Source of the DNA: an uncultured Bacteroidales bacterium
GTDB taxonomy: Bacteria > Bacteroidota > Bacteroidia > Bacteroidales > UBA932
Assembly (NCBI GenBank): GCA_905235615.1
Contig: CAJOMB010000062.1
Span: 1 to 21,618 of the forward strand
Length of the DNA: 21,618 nucleotides
Reading direction: 5' to 3'
Below are positions 7,601 through 17,801 of the stretch, piece after piece. The translations under genes were made by a program, and so were the position numbers. Below the pieces are notes generated by a model, which did not search any database, was not told the DNA's origin, and saw nothing but the letters and a program-made list of their open reading frames with translations. Position 1 is the stretch's first letter. Every line of letters starts with the position of its first letter.

Positions 7601-8448
7601 CCAAGACCAGCGCCATGGTGCGCGAACTCATCGGCGGCTACTGCATCGCCCACAAGGAAGCCGAGACCCGCGCCAAGCGCGAGCTGGACAAGATCAAGGT
7701 GGGAGACGAACTCCCCAACGGCGTCATGCAGATAGCCAAGGTGTACGTGGCCAAGAAGCGCAAGATCACCGTGGGCGACAAGATGGCCGGCCGTCACGGC
7801 AACAAGGGTATTGTGGCCAAGATTGTCCGCCGCGAGGACATGCCGTTCTTAGAGGACGGTACGCCCGTGGACATTGTGCTGAACCCCCTCGGTGTGCCTT
7901 CCCGTATGAACCTGGGCCAGATTTACGAGACCGTGCTCGGTTGGGCCGGCCGCGAGCTCGGGCTGAAGTTCTCCACGCCCATCTTTGACGGTGCTTCCAT
8001 CGACGAGATCTGCGACTACACGGACAAGGCCGGCGTGCCCCGCTTCGGCAAGACGCATCTGCGTGACGGCGGCACCGGAGACTGGTTCGACCAGCCCGCC
8101 ACCGTGGGTGTCATCTACATGATCAAACTGGGTCATATGGTGGATGACAAGATGCACGCCCGTTCCATCGGCCCTTACTCCCTCATTACCCAGCAGCCGC
8201 TGGGCGGTAAGGCGCAGTTCGGCGGTCAGCGTTTCGGTGAAATGGAAGTCTGGGCCCTCGAGGCTTATGGTGCAGCCAATGCCCTCCAGGAAATCCTCAC
8301 CGTGAAGTCTGACGATGTGAACGGTCGTTCCAAGACCTACGAAGCCATTGTGAAGGGTGATCCCATGCCCACTCCGGGTATTCCCGAATCCCTGAACGTG
8401 CTCCTGCACGAGCTCCGCGGTCTGGGCCTCAAGGTCACTTTGAATTAG
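4630..8448 (+). CDS. rpoB: DNA-directed RNA polymerase subunit beta
   Basis: This is the beta subunit of RNA polymerase, which forms one side of the active-site cleft and the rifampicin pocket. The 1272-residue length suits Bacteroidota. The rifampicin cluster FFGTSQLSQFMDQTNP...THKRRLSALGPGGL is intact, with wild-type Asp476, His486 and Ser491 (equivalent to E. coli 516, 526 and 531). So there is no target-site rifampicin resistance at these positions. Other landmarks are SPGVFF, YNYEDAIVLSE, GDKMAGRHGNKG and the C-terminal GGKAQFGGQRFGEMEVWALEAYGA. No Shine-Dalgarno is present. rpoC follows after 25 bases. Expression probably depends on readthrough of the upstream attenuator. Confidence 0.99.
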   Translation: MSKKTSNQRINFATSKILEYPDLLEVQLKSFKDFFQLETTPDSRKGEGLYQVFQEIFPIEDTRNNYELTFIDYFIDPPQYSIEECLERGLTYNVPLKAKLRLSCTDPEHEDFDTRVQDVYLGNIPYMTPAGTFIINGSERIIVSQLHRSPGVFFDQSMHANGTKLYSARIIPFKGSWIEFATDINNVMYAYIDRKKKLPVTTLLRAIGHSSDKDILDCFGLADEVEASEEVLKENEGRFLAANVLKTWIEDFEDEDTGEVIPIERTVPIVERGEVLGEDTIARILDTDVKTILLQKDEAVSAENSIIYNTLQKDPTNTEIEAVNYIYKQLRNSEPPDESTARDVIDKLFFSEKRYDLGSVGRYRLNKKLSLSIDPATRVLTNTDIVEIIKYLIQLINSRATVDDIDHLSNRRVRTVGEQLANQFSVGLSRMARTIRERMNVRDSEQFNPIDLINAKTLSSVINSFFGTSQLSQFMDQTNPLAEITHKRRLSALGPGGLSRDRAGFEVRDVHYTHYGRLCPIESPEGPNIGLISSLCVYARINGLGFIETPYREVHEGKVDLSDKGWKYMSAEEEEAQHVALANVNMSDDGQLLDERIQCRLEADFPLVSKEEVNYMDVAPNQMASVAASLIPFLEHDDAHRALMGANMMRQAVPLLSPESPIVGTGLEERVCIDSRTQVIALREGTVTYVDANEIHIKYDRSDDEKFVSFLPEETVYKLPIYRRTNQSTTICLKPLVRKGDRVKGGQVLTEGYATQNGELALGRNLMVAFMPWKGYNYEDAIVLSEEMVKWDVLTSIHVDEYLTEVRETKRGMEELTSDIPNVSEDATKDLDKDGIVRVGAHIEPGDIMIGKITPKGESDPSPEEKLLKAIFGDKAGDVKDASLKANPSLSGTVIKTALYSKVSGTGKGRSAKADQKTRIEIKQQEFEKASEKLRAGFIEKLWSLVNGKKSAGVSDLYGVEIFPKGKEFTLQGLKEADYQNISTAKWCNDAKTSAMVRELIGGYCIAHKEAETRAKRELDKIKVGDELPNGVMQIAKVYVAKKRKITVGDKMAGRHGNKGIVAKIVRREDMPFLEDGTPVDIVLNPLGVPSRMNLGQIYETVLGWAGRELGLKFSTPIFDGASIDEICDYTDKAGVPRFGKTHLRDGGTGDWFDQPATVGVIYMIKLGHMVDDKMHARSIGPYSLITQQPLGGKAQFGGQRFGEMEVWALEAYGAANALQEILTVKSDDVNGRSKTYEAIVKGDPMPTPGIPESLNVLLHELRGLGLKVTLN

Positions 8449-8473
8449 TCAAGAAGCTTTTAAAGTAACGAAT

Positions 8474-12769
<4,296 letters not shown>

Positions 12770-12770
12770 T

Positions 12771-12805
12771 GAAAAAGCGCTGCCCGAAAGAGCAGCGCTT
12801 TTTTC
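12771..12805. terminator. Bidirectional terminator shared by rpoC and the convergent lipoprotein gene
   Basis: AAAAAGCGCTGC (12772-12783) pairs with GCAGCGCTTTTT (12792-12803) around an eight-base loop. The + strand carries six T (12799-12804) and the - strand five, so it can end transcription from both sides. The TGA of the - strand lipoprotein gene (12804-12806) overlaps the T run, so the two convergent genes are packed with no spare bases. Confidence 0.93.
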
Positions 12806-13264
12806 ATCTCATGACCGTGACGCGGACTTGGATTTCCGGATTGCCTTCCGAGTCCAGCATGAAGTCGGTGGCGGTGTAATAGACAAAGACCGTTCCCAGC
12901 CCCCATTCAAAGTCTAAATAGGTGGAGTAGAGCTGCTGCCCCTCTGTGCCGTAGTCAATTTTTTCGGCGCGGGAAATGGGCAGGGGAGCCCAGAAGGTGT
13001 TTCCGCCGTCGGAGAGTTTGCGGGACCCATTACGGTGCCGTAATTCACAATGTCGTTGGTGATTTCCGGAACGTTCAGCTTCACGCTCAGGAAAGCGGCG
13101 CCGTCTTCATAGGTTTCCTCGTACCAGTCTCCGCTTTTGATGGTGAAATCGCGTTGCGAGAGGGTTACACCTTCCTGGTAGCTATAACTTTTCTGCGAAC
13201 AGCCGGTGGCAGTCAGCAGCAGGCTCACGGCACTGAGCAGGATGAGAAGTCTTTTCATTTTCAT
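12804..13264 (-). pseudogene. Small Bacteroidales lipoprotein, frame broken once
   Basis: The first 81 codons give a type II signal peptide: MKMKRLLILL, hydrophobic core, then L-T-A-T-G-C with the lipidated Cys at residue 22. A mature part VKLNVPEITNDIVNYGTVMG follows. From there the open frame turns to low-quality Pro/Ser-rich sequence and stops at 12914. Reading the -1 frame from base 13024 restores a coherent 72-residue tail: RKLSDGGNTFWAPLPISRAE, then YGTEGQQLYSTYLDFEWGLG, then VFVYYTATDFML, ending VTVMR at 12804. One base missing near the GGG at 13022-13024 (CCC on the coding strand) explains it. The intact product would be about 153 residues. Function is unknown. A second ATG at 13258 is an equally good start. 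It lies 29 bases behind folD and is probably co-transcribed. Pseudogene or single-base sequencing error cannot be told apart here. Confidence 0.8.
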
Positions 13265-13293
13265 AAGTATTCAGGGGTTTATTGGGGAATTTT

Positions 13294-14148
13294 TCAATTA
13301 TTGTGCCTGCGAAGGAAGCATTCCACCGTGTTTTCCATGAGGCAGGCGATGGTCAAGGGCCCCACGCCGCCCGGCACGGGAGTAATGGCCGATGTTTTGG
13401 GCGCCACAGCCTCGAAGTCCACGTCTCCGCAAAGCTTCCCCGTCTGAGGGTCCCGGTCCATGCCCACGTCAATCACCACGGCGCCGTCCTTCACCATATC
13501 GGCCCCCACCATCTTGGCGCGGCCGGCGGCCACTACCAGAATATCGGCCTCACGGGTGACTTCGGCCAGATTTATCGTGCGTGTGTGGCAGAAGGTGACG
13601 GTGGCGTTGGCGTCTAACAGCATCTTGCCCACGGGCAGGCCCACGATGTTGCTCCGGCCAATGACCACGGCGCGTTTCCCCTTGGGGTCCACGCCCGCCG
13701 CCGCCAATAGTTTCATGATGCCGGAGGGCGTACAAGGGGCCAGATGCGGCGTTTTCTGCCACAGCCCCGCCACGTTGAGGGGGTGAAAGCCGTCCACGTC
13801 TTTCTCCTTTGCGATGGTCTCGATGACCTTCGCCTCGGAGATATGCGCCGGCAGCGGCAACTGTACCAGGATGCCGTCCACGCCGTCATCGGCATTGAGC
13901 GTGCGAATCTTTTCCAGCAGCGTCTCTTCCGGGGTACTTTCGTCCAGGACGATGGTCGTGTTCCGAATGCCGCAGGCCTCGCAGGCCTTCGCCTTGTTGC
14001 GTACGTACACCACGCTGGCGGGGTCTTCCCCTACGCGAATCACCGTCAGATGCGGCACCCGCCCGTATTTTTCCGGGAAAGTGGCCACCTGCGCCGCCAC
14101 CTCCTCCTTCAGGGAGGCCGATATCTGTTTTCCGTCAATGATTGTCAT
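13294..14148 (-). CDS. folD: Bifunctional methylenetetrahydrofolate dehydrogenase/methenyltetrahydrofolate cyclohydrolase
   Basis: FolD interconverts 5,10-methylene-, 5,10-methenyl- and 10-formyl-tetrahydrofolate in the cytoplasm, feeding purine and formyl-Met synthesis. From ATG 14148 the protein has 284 residues, the family length. Motifs in order: YVRNK, with the catalytic Lys at about residue 52; GILVQLPLP; DVDGFHPLNVAGL; PCTPSGIM; the nucleotide-binding stretch VVIGRSNIVGLPVGKMLL; VIDVGMDRD; and the terminal TPVPGGVGPLTIACLMENT. An upstream in-frame ATG at 14196 would add 16 hydrophobic residues and run through the promoter, so it was rejected. The -7 box lies four bases before ATG 14148, suggesting a leaderless or nearly leaderless mRNA. 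Confidence 0.96.
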   Translation of the reverse strand: MTIIDGKQISASLKEEVAAQVATFPEKYGRVPHLTVIRVGEDPASVVYVRNKAKACEACGIRNTTIVLDESTPEETLLEKIRTLNADDGVDGILVQLPLPAHISEAKVIETIAKEKDVDGFHPLNVAGLWQKTPHLAPCTPSGIMKLLAAAGVDPKGKRAVVIGRSNIVGLPVGKMLLDANATVTFCHTRTINLAEVTREADILVVAAGRAKMVGADMVKDGAVVIDVGMDRDPQTGKLCGDVDFEAVAPKTSAITPVPGGVGPLTIACLMENTVECFLRRHNN

Positions 14149-14152
14149 AATA

Positions 14153-14160
14153 CAAAGATA
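14153..14160 (-). promoter_or_regulatory. folD promoter -7 box TATCTTTG
   Basis: The - strand reads TATCTTTG, a perfect match to the Bacteroidota -7 consensus TAnnTTTG, four bases before the folD ATG. Transcription from such a box would begin at or next to the start codon. No clear -33 TTG box was found at the usual distance. It forms the left half of an inverted repeat with the cysS box. Confidence 0.7.
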
Positions 14161-14173
14161 CAACAAAAATGCG

Positions 14174-14181
14174 TATCTTTG
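14174..14181 (+). promoter_or_regulatory. cysS promoter -7 box TATCTTTG
   Basis: The + strand reads TATCTTTG, a perfect TAnnTTTG match, 20 bases before the cysS ATG, leaving a leader of roughly 15 bases. No convincing -33 box is present at the standard spacing. Together with the folD box it forms CAAAGATAC (14153-14161) / GTATCTTTG (14173-14181), a 9-bp inverted repeat with an 11-base spacer. Confidence 0.7.
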
Positions 14182-14201
14182 CATGATAAGAAGCAAGTGA
14201 T

Positions 14202-15662
14202 ATGAAAGCTTTATACCTGACCAATACCCTCAGCCGGCAGAAGGAACTGTTCAAGCCCATCCATGAAGGCCATGTGGGCATGTATGTCTGCGGCCCCACT
14301 GTCTATGGCGACGCGCATTTGGGCCATGCCCGGCCCGGCGTCACGTACGACGTCCTTTTCCGCCTCCTCAAGTACCTGGGCTACAAGGTGCGCTACGTCC
14401 GCAATATCACCGACGTGGGCCATCTGGAGCATGATGCCGATGAGGGCGAAGACAAGATTGCCAAGAAAGCCCGCCTGGAAGAGCTGGAGCCCATGGAAGT
14501 GGTGCAGTTCTATACCGAGCGCTACCACGAGGCCATGCGCCTGCTCAACGTGGAGTCGCCCTCCATCGAGCCGAGGGCGTCGGGCCATATCATCGAGCAG
14601 ATTGAGGCCGTGAAGAAGATTCTGGCCGCCGGTTATGCCTACGAGAGCAACGGCTCCGTTTACTTCGACGTGCAGAAATACAACAAGGACCATCACTACG
14701 GCGTTCTCAGCGGACGGACCTTGGAGGCAACGTTGGAAGGCACCCGGAGCCTGGACGGCCAGAGCGACAAGCGTGCCCCGTACGACTTCGCCCTGTGGAA
14801 AAAGGCGGAGCCGGAGCATATCATGCGCTGGCCTTCCCCCTGGGGCGACGGCTTCCCCGGCTGGCATCTGGAATGTTCCGTGATGGGTGCCAAATATCTG
14901 GGCGAGGAGTTCGACATCCACGGCGGCGGCATGGACTTGATGTTTCCGCACCACGAATGTGAGATTGCCCAGAATGTGGCCTCCCGTGGCACGCAGGGTG
15001 TGCATTACTGGGTACACAACAACATGATTACCATTAATGGTCAGAAGATGGGCAAGTCCTTGGGGAACTTCATCACCCTGCCGGAACTCTTCAGTGGCAG
15101 CCATCCTGCCCTGGAGCATGCCTACAGCCCCATGACCATCCGCTTCTTCATCCTGCAGGCCCATTATCGCAGCACCCTCGACTTCTCCAACGAGGCGCTG
15201 CAGGCGGCCGAGAAGGGCTATAAGCGGCTGATGCAGGCCTGGCGGGAGATTGCCTCCTGTCATTCTGAGCGCAGCGAAGAATCTCCTGCCGTATCGGCCA
15301 TCATCGATGCCGTCCTGGAGGCCCTCTGCGACGACCTCAACACCCCTGTGGCCATCGCCAACCTCTTCGAAGCCGTCAGGCTCATCAACACCGGCAAACT
15401 TTCCGATGCCGACAAGGCGGCCCTGAAATCCCTCTTTGACGACATTGTGGGCGGTGTGCTGGGCCTCAAGGACGAGGAGGCCGGGGCCTCCGGAAAGGCC
15501 GAAAAGGCCTTGGAGGGCGTGATGCAGCTGGTCCTGGATGCCCGCAAGAAGGCCCGGGACGCCAAGGACTGGGCCGAGAGCGACCGCCTGCGTGACGCCC
15601 TGGCCGCCGTGGGCATCACCGTGAAAGACACCAAGGACGGCGCCACCTGGAATCTGGAATAA
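14202..15662 (+). CDS. cysS: Cysteinyl-tRNA synthetase
   Basis: This class I synthetase charges tRNA-Cys in the cytoplasm. It has 486 residues. The HIGH-type motif is HLGH at 39-42 inside PTVYGDAHLGHARPG, and the KMSKS-type loop is KMGKS at 282-286. Zinc ligands expected for CysRS are present: Cys30, Cys225, His250 and Glu254 (FPHHECE). After the catalytic core, residues 353-361 read CHSERSEES, which is a 27-bp interspersed repeat translated in frame just before the DALR/anticodon-binding helices (SAIIDAVLEALCDDLNTPVAIANL). The catalytic and zinc sites are untouched, so the enzyme is probably functional. It has its own -7 box and is divergent from folD. Confidence 0.97.
   Translation: MKALYLTNTLSRQKELFKPIHEGHVGMYVCGPTVYGDAHLGHARPGVTYDVLFRLLKYLGYKVRYVRNITDVGHLEHDADEGEDKIAKKARLEELEPMEVVQFYTERYHEAMRLLNVESPSIEPRASGHIIEQIEAVKKILAAGYAYESNGSVYFDVQKYNKDHHYGVLSGRTLEATLEGTRSLDGQSDKRAPYDFALWKKAEPEHIMRWPSPWGDGFPGWHLECSVMGAKYLGEEFDIHGGGMDLMFPHHECEIAQNVASRGTQGVHYWVHNNMITINGQKMGKSLGNFITLPELFSGSHPALEHAYSPMTIRFFILQAHYRSTLDFSNEALQAAEKGYKRLMQAWREIASCHSERSEESPAVSAIIDAVLEALCDDLNTPVAIANLFEAVRLINTGKLSDADKAALKSLFDDIVGGVLGLKDEEAGASGKAEKALEGVMQLVLDARKKARDAKDWAESDRLRDALAAVGITVKDTKDGATWNLE
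15258..15284. repeat. 27-bp interspersed repeat, copy A (inside cysS)
   Basis: The copy starts TGTCATTCTGAGCGCAGC and ends GAAGAATCT. It matches copy B in 24 of 27 positions. It is nine codons long, keeps the frame and encodes CHSERSEES in a surface loop region between the CysRS core and the anticodon-binding part. The ends carry a short dyad, ATTCT/AGAAT. Similar CATTCTGAGCGAAGCGAAG-type repeats are known to be scattered through many bacterial genomes (recalled, not searched). Confidence 0.85.
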
Positions 15663-15664
15663 TT

Positions 15665-15721
15665 GTCATTCTGAAAACCGTCATCCTGAATTATTGTCAT
15701 TCTGAACGAAGTGAAGAATCT
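15665..15721. repeat. Interspersed repeat, copy B, preceded by two partial units
   Basis: Three GTCATYCTGAA units start at 15665, 15680 and 15696, spaced 15-16 bases apart. The third opens the full 27-bp copy at 15695-15721, which ends GAAGTGAAGAATCT. The full copy contains the xth start codon GTG at 15711 and its first codons. The cluster fills the whole space between the cysS stop and xth. Confidence 0.85.
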
Positions 15722-16466
15722 GAAATTCATCTCCTGGAACGTAAACGGCCTGCGGGCGGTGGCAGGCAAGGGCTTTGCCGATATTTTCACGGAACTGGAT
15801 GCAGACTTTTTCTGCCTCCAGGAGACCAAGATGCAGGCCGGGCAGTTGGACCTGGAATTCCTGGGTTATGAATCCTATTGGAACTATGCCCTCAAGAAAG
15901 GATATTCCGGCACGGCCGTTTATACCAAACACACGCCGCTGAATGTCCGCTACGGCATGGGCATCGAAGAGCACGACCAGGAAGGCCGTGTCATCACCCT
16001 GGAATATGAGAAGTTCTTCCTGGTGTGCGTCTATGTCCCCAACTCGCAGGACGGCCTCAAGAGGCTGGATTATCGCATGCGCTGGGAAGATGCCTTCCGG
16101 GGGTATTTATCGGCCCTTCCCAAGCCGGTAATCATGTGCGGAGACCTCAATGTGGCGCACGAGGAAATTGACCTGAAAAACCCCGCCACCAACCGCATGA
16201 ATGCCGGTTTTACGGACCAGGAGCGCGGAAAATTCTCCGACCTTCTCCAGGCCGGCTTCGTGGATTCCTGGCGTTTCCAGCACCCCGACGAGGTGAAATA
16301 CTCCTGGTGGAGCTACCGGATGAACGCCCGCGCGAGGAACGCCGGCTGGCGCATCGACTATTTTGTGGTATCGGCCTCCCTGCGGGACGCCATCGTCTCC
16401 ACCGACATCCACAACGAGATTTTCGGTTCCGACCATTGTCCCATCGAACTTACCATCGGCTTATGA
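15711..16466 (+). CDS. xth: Exodeoxyribonuclease III (AP endonuclease family)
   Basis: This Mg-dependent enzyme acts in base excision repair, cutting at abasic sites and trimming 3' ends. It has 251 residues. Motifs in order: ISWNVNGLRA (7-16), LQETK with metal ligand Glu38, YSGTAVYTK, VYVPNSQ, the catalytic GDLN (144-147), WWSYRMNARARNAGWRIDYF, and SDHCPI with Asp241-His242. The conserved core begins at codon 5, and no ATG lies between the in-frame TGA at 15687 and the core. GTG at 15711 is thus the best start; CTG 15702 is the only other weak candidate. The GTG belongs to the interspersed repeat. The stop overlaps the ltaE start as ATGA, suggesting coupled translation. Confidence 0.94.
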   Translation: MKNLKFISWNVNGLRAVAGKGFADIFTELDADFFCLQETKMQAGQLDLEFLGYESYWNYALKKGYSGTAVYTKHTPLNVRYGMGIEEHDQEGRVITLEYEKFFLVCVYVPNSQDGLKRLDYRMRWEDAFRGYLSALPKPVIMCGDLNVAHEEIDLKNPATNRMNAGFTDQERGKFSDLLQAGFVDSWRFQHPDEVKYSWWSYRMNARARNAGWRIDYFVVSASLRDAIVSTDIHNEIFGSDHCPIELTIGL

Positions 16467-17497
16467 TTTCTTTTACCTGCGATTACACCGAAGGGGCGCA
16501 TCCGGCCATCCTGGAAGCCCTCCTCCAAACCAACATGGACCAGCAGCCCGGTTATGGGGCCGATATTTACACGGAGCAGGCCAAAGCCCTCATCAAAGAG
16601 GCCTGCGCCTGTCCCGGGGCCGATGTCTTCCTCCTCGCAGGCGGCACCCAGACCAACTCCACCGTCATCGCCTCCCTGCTGCATGACGTGGAGGGAGCCG
16701 TGGCGGCGGAAACCGGCCACATTGCCGTGCACGAAGCCGGCGCTGTGGAATACACCGGCCACAAGGTGCTCACCCTGCCCCAGCATCAGGGAAAGATGGA
16801 TGCGGGGGAGTTGAAGGCCTATCTGGAAAACTTCTATGCCGATGGTTCCTTCGACCACATGGTCTTCCCGGGCCTGGTGTACATCTCCTTCCCCACGGAG
16901 TACGGCACGCTCTATTCCAAGGCCGAATTAAAGGCCATCCAGGCCGTGTGCCGGGAGTATAAGCTGCCCCTGTTCATCGACGGCGCCCGGCTGGGCTACG
17001 GCCTAATGAGCCCTGCCTGCGATATCTCCCTGGCCCATCTGGCCACCCTCTGTGACGTCTTTACCATCGGTGGGACCAAGGTGGGAGCCCTCTGCGGCGA
17101 AGCCGTGGTTTTTACCGGCGGTGCGCCCGGGCACTTCTTCACCACCGTGAAGCAGCACGGCGCCCTTCTGGCCAAAGGCCGGCTTTTGGGCATTCAGTTC
17201 CGGACGCTTTTCACGGACGGGCTTTACCTGAAGATTGCCCGTAATGCCATCGAGCGTGCCATGGAACTCAAGCAGCTCTTTTTGGATAAAGGCTATGAGC
17301 TGTTCCTGGATTCTCCCACCAACCAGCAGTTTGTACTGCTTACGGAAAAGGCCGCCCAAGTCTTGGACGGCCAGGTAGCTTATGAAGTGTGGGAGCGCCT
17401 CCCGGACGGGCGAGCGGTCACCCGCTTCGCCACCTCCTGGGCCACTACTCCCCGGCAGATTCAGCAGCTTCAGAACTTGCTGCCTTCTGCTTGTTGA
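16463..17497 (+). CDS. ltaE: Low-specificity L-threonine aldolase (PLP-dependent)
   Basis: This fold-type I PLP enzyme is expected to split L-threonine or allo-threonine to glycine and acetaldehyde. Starting at ATG 16463, which overlaps the xth TGA, it has 344 residues, normal for the family. Landmarks: DYTEGAHPAILEAL at the N-terminus, GGTQTN (phosphate region), ETGHIAVHEAGAVEYTGHKV, DGARLGYGL with the PLP-ring Asp, and TIGGTKVGALCGEAV with the Schiff-base Lys at residue 206. An open frame extends 52 codons upstream within xth, but that is the shifted xth sequence and was excluded. The last 53 bases overlap a small gene on the other strand. Exact substrate is inferred; a related beta-eliminating lyase is the alternative. 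Confidence 0.9.
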   Translation: MISFTCDYTEGAHPAILEALLQTNMDQQPGYGADIYTEQAKALIKEACACPGADVFLLAGGTQTNSTVIASLLHDVEGAVAAETGHIAVHEAGAVEYTGHKVLTLPQHQGKMDAGELKAYLENFYADGSFDHMVFPGLVYISFPTEYGTLYSKAELKAIQAVCREYKLPLFIDGARLGYGLMSPACDISLAHLATLCDVFTIGGTKVGALCGEAVVFTGGAPGHFFTTVKQHGALLAKGRLLGIQFRTLFTDGLYLKIARNAIERAMELKQLFLDKGYELFLDSPTNQQFVLLTEKAAQVLDGQVAYEVWERLPDGRAVTRFATSWATTPRQIQQLQNLLPSAC

Positions 17498-17653
17498 TGA
17501 ATCGGTGACGGCTCACCTCTTCCCATTTGTCCTTGGCCTGGGCGATGCCGCCGTCCAGCTTGGCAATCTCCTCGTACATTTCTTCGATGCCGTAGAAATC
17601 ATCATCCTTCACCCATTTTTCTTCAAGAACTCCCGTGGCGTTACAACCTTCAT
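17445..17653 (-). pseudogene. Small acidic/charged protein gene (about 69 residues), frame broken once
   Basis: ATG 17653 opens MKVVTPREFLKKNG, which stops at 17609. The -1 frame, entered around 17616-17626 near a five-A run (coding strand), continues as EKWVKDDDFYGIEEMYEEIA and KLDGGIAQAKDKWEEVSRHR, and ends SSEAAESAGE at 17445. The charged helical character and the TAAATTTG box 12 bases ahead of the ATG support a real gene. One missing A in the run of purines would give FLKEKWVKDDD. The junction does not fit a good slippery heptamer, so programmed frameshifting is unlikely. The 3' end overlaps the ltaE tail by 53 bases, tail to tail. I do not recognise the family. A start at the in-frame GTG of WVKDDD is possible but has no promoter support. 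Confidence 0.65.
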
Positions 17654-17665
17654 GGCAAAATGCAA

Positions 17666-17673
17666 CAAATTTA
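17666..17673 (-). promoter_or_regulatory. -7 box TAAATTTG of the small frame-broken gene
   Basis: The - strand reads TAAATTTG, a perfect TAnnTTTG match, with 12 bases between it and ATG 17653. No convincing -33 element was seen upstream. It argues that the short N-terminal frame is the genuine start. Confidence 0.6.
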
Positions 17674-17730
17674 CTTCAATTTGATGAGAAATGAAGATTG
17701 AGGGAGGGTTGATGAAGGGGGAGGGATGGG

Positions 17731-17770
17731 AAAAAAGGACCGGGGTCCGAGGGGACTCCGGTCGATTTTT
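17731..17770 (-). terminator. Terminator of the large lipoprotein gene, possibly bidirectional
   Basis: GACCGG (17738-17743) pairs with CCGGTC (17758-17763), and GTCC (17745-17748) with GGAC (17753-17756), around GAGG. Between the two stems lies one unpaired position (a G-U pair in the + strand RNA). On the - strand the stem is followed by C and six T (complement of 17731-17736), about 40 bases after the lipoprotein stop. The + strand also ends in five T (17766-17770), so it may stop transcription from the ltaE side too. Confidence 0.85.
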
Positions 17771-17801
17771 AAGAGGGGATGTGTGAAGGTGTGTGGGCGG
17801 A

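Noticed and set aside
14149..14196. Upstream start of folD adding 16 residues
   Set aside because: The extension overlaps the folD -7 box and part of the divergent cysS promoter, and MTIIDGK is the family-like N-terminus.
16307..16462. 52-codon N-terminal extension of ltaE
   Set aside because: It is the out-of-frame reading of conserved xth sequence; ATG 16463 overlapping the xth stop is a normal coupled start.
17609..17630. Programmed -1 frameshift in the small gene
   Set aside because: The codons AAG AAA AAT do not allow good re-pairing of both tRNAs in the -1 frame, and no clear stimulatory structure follows.
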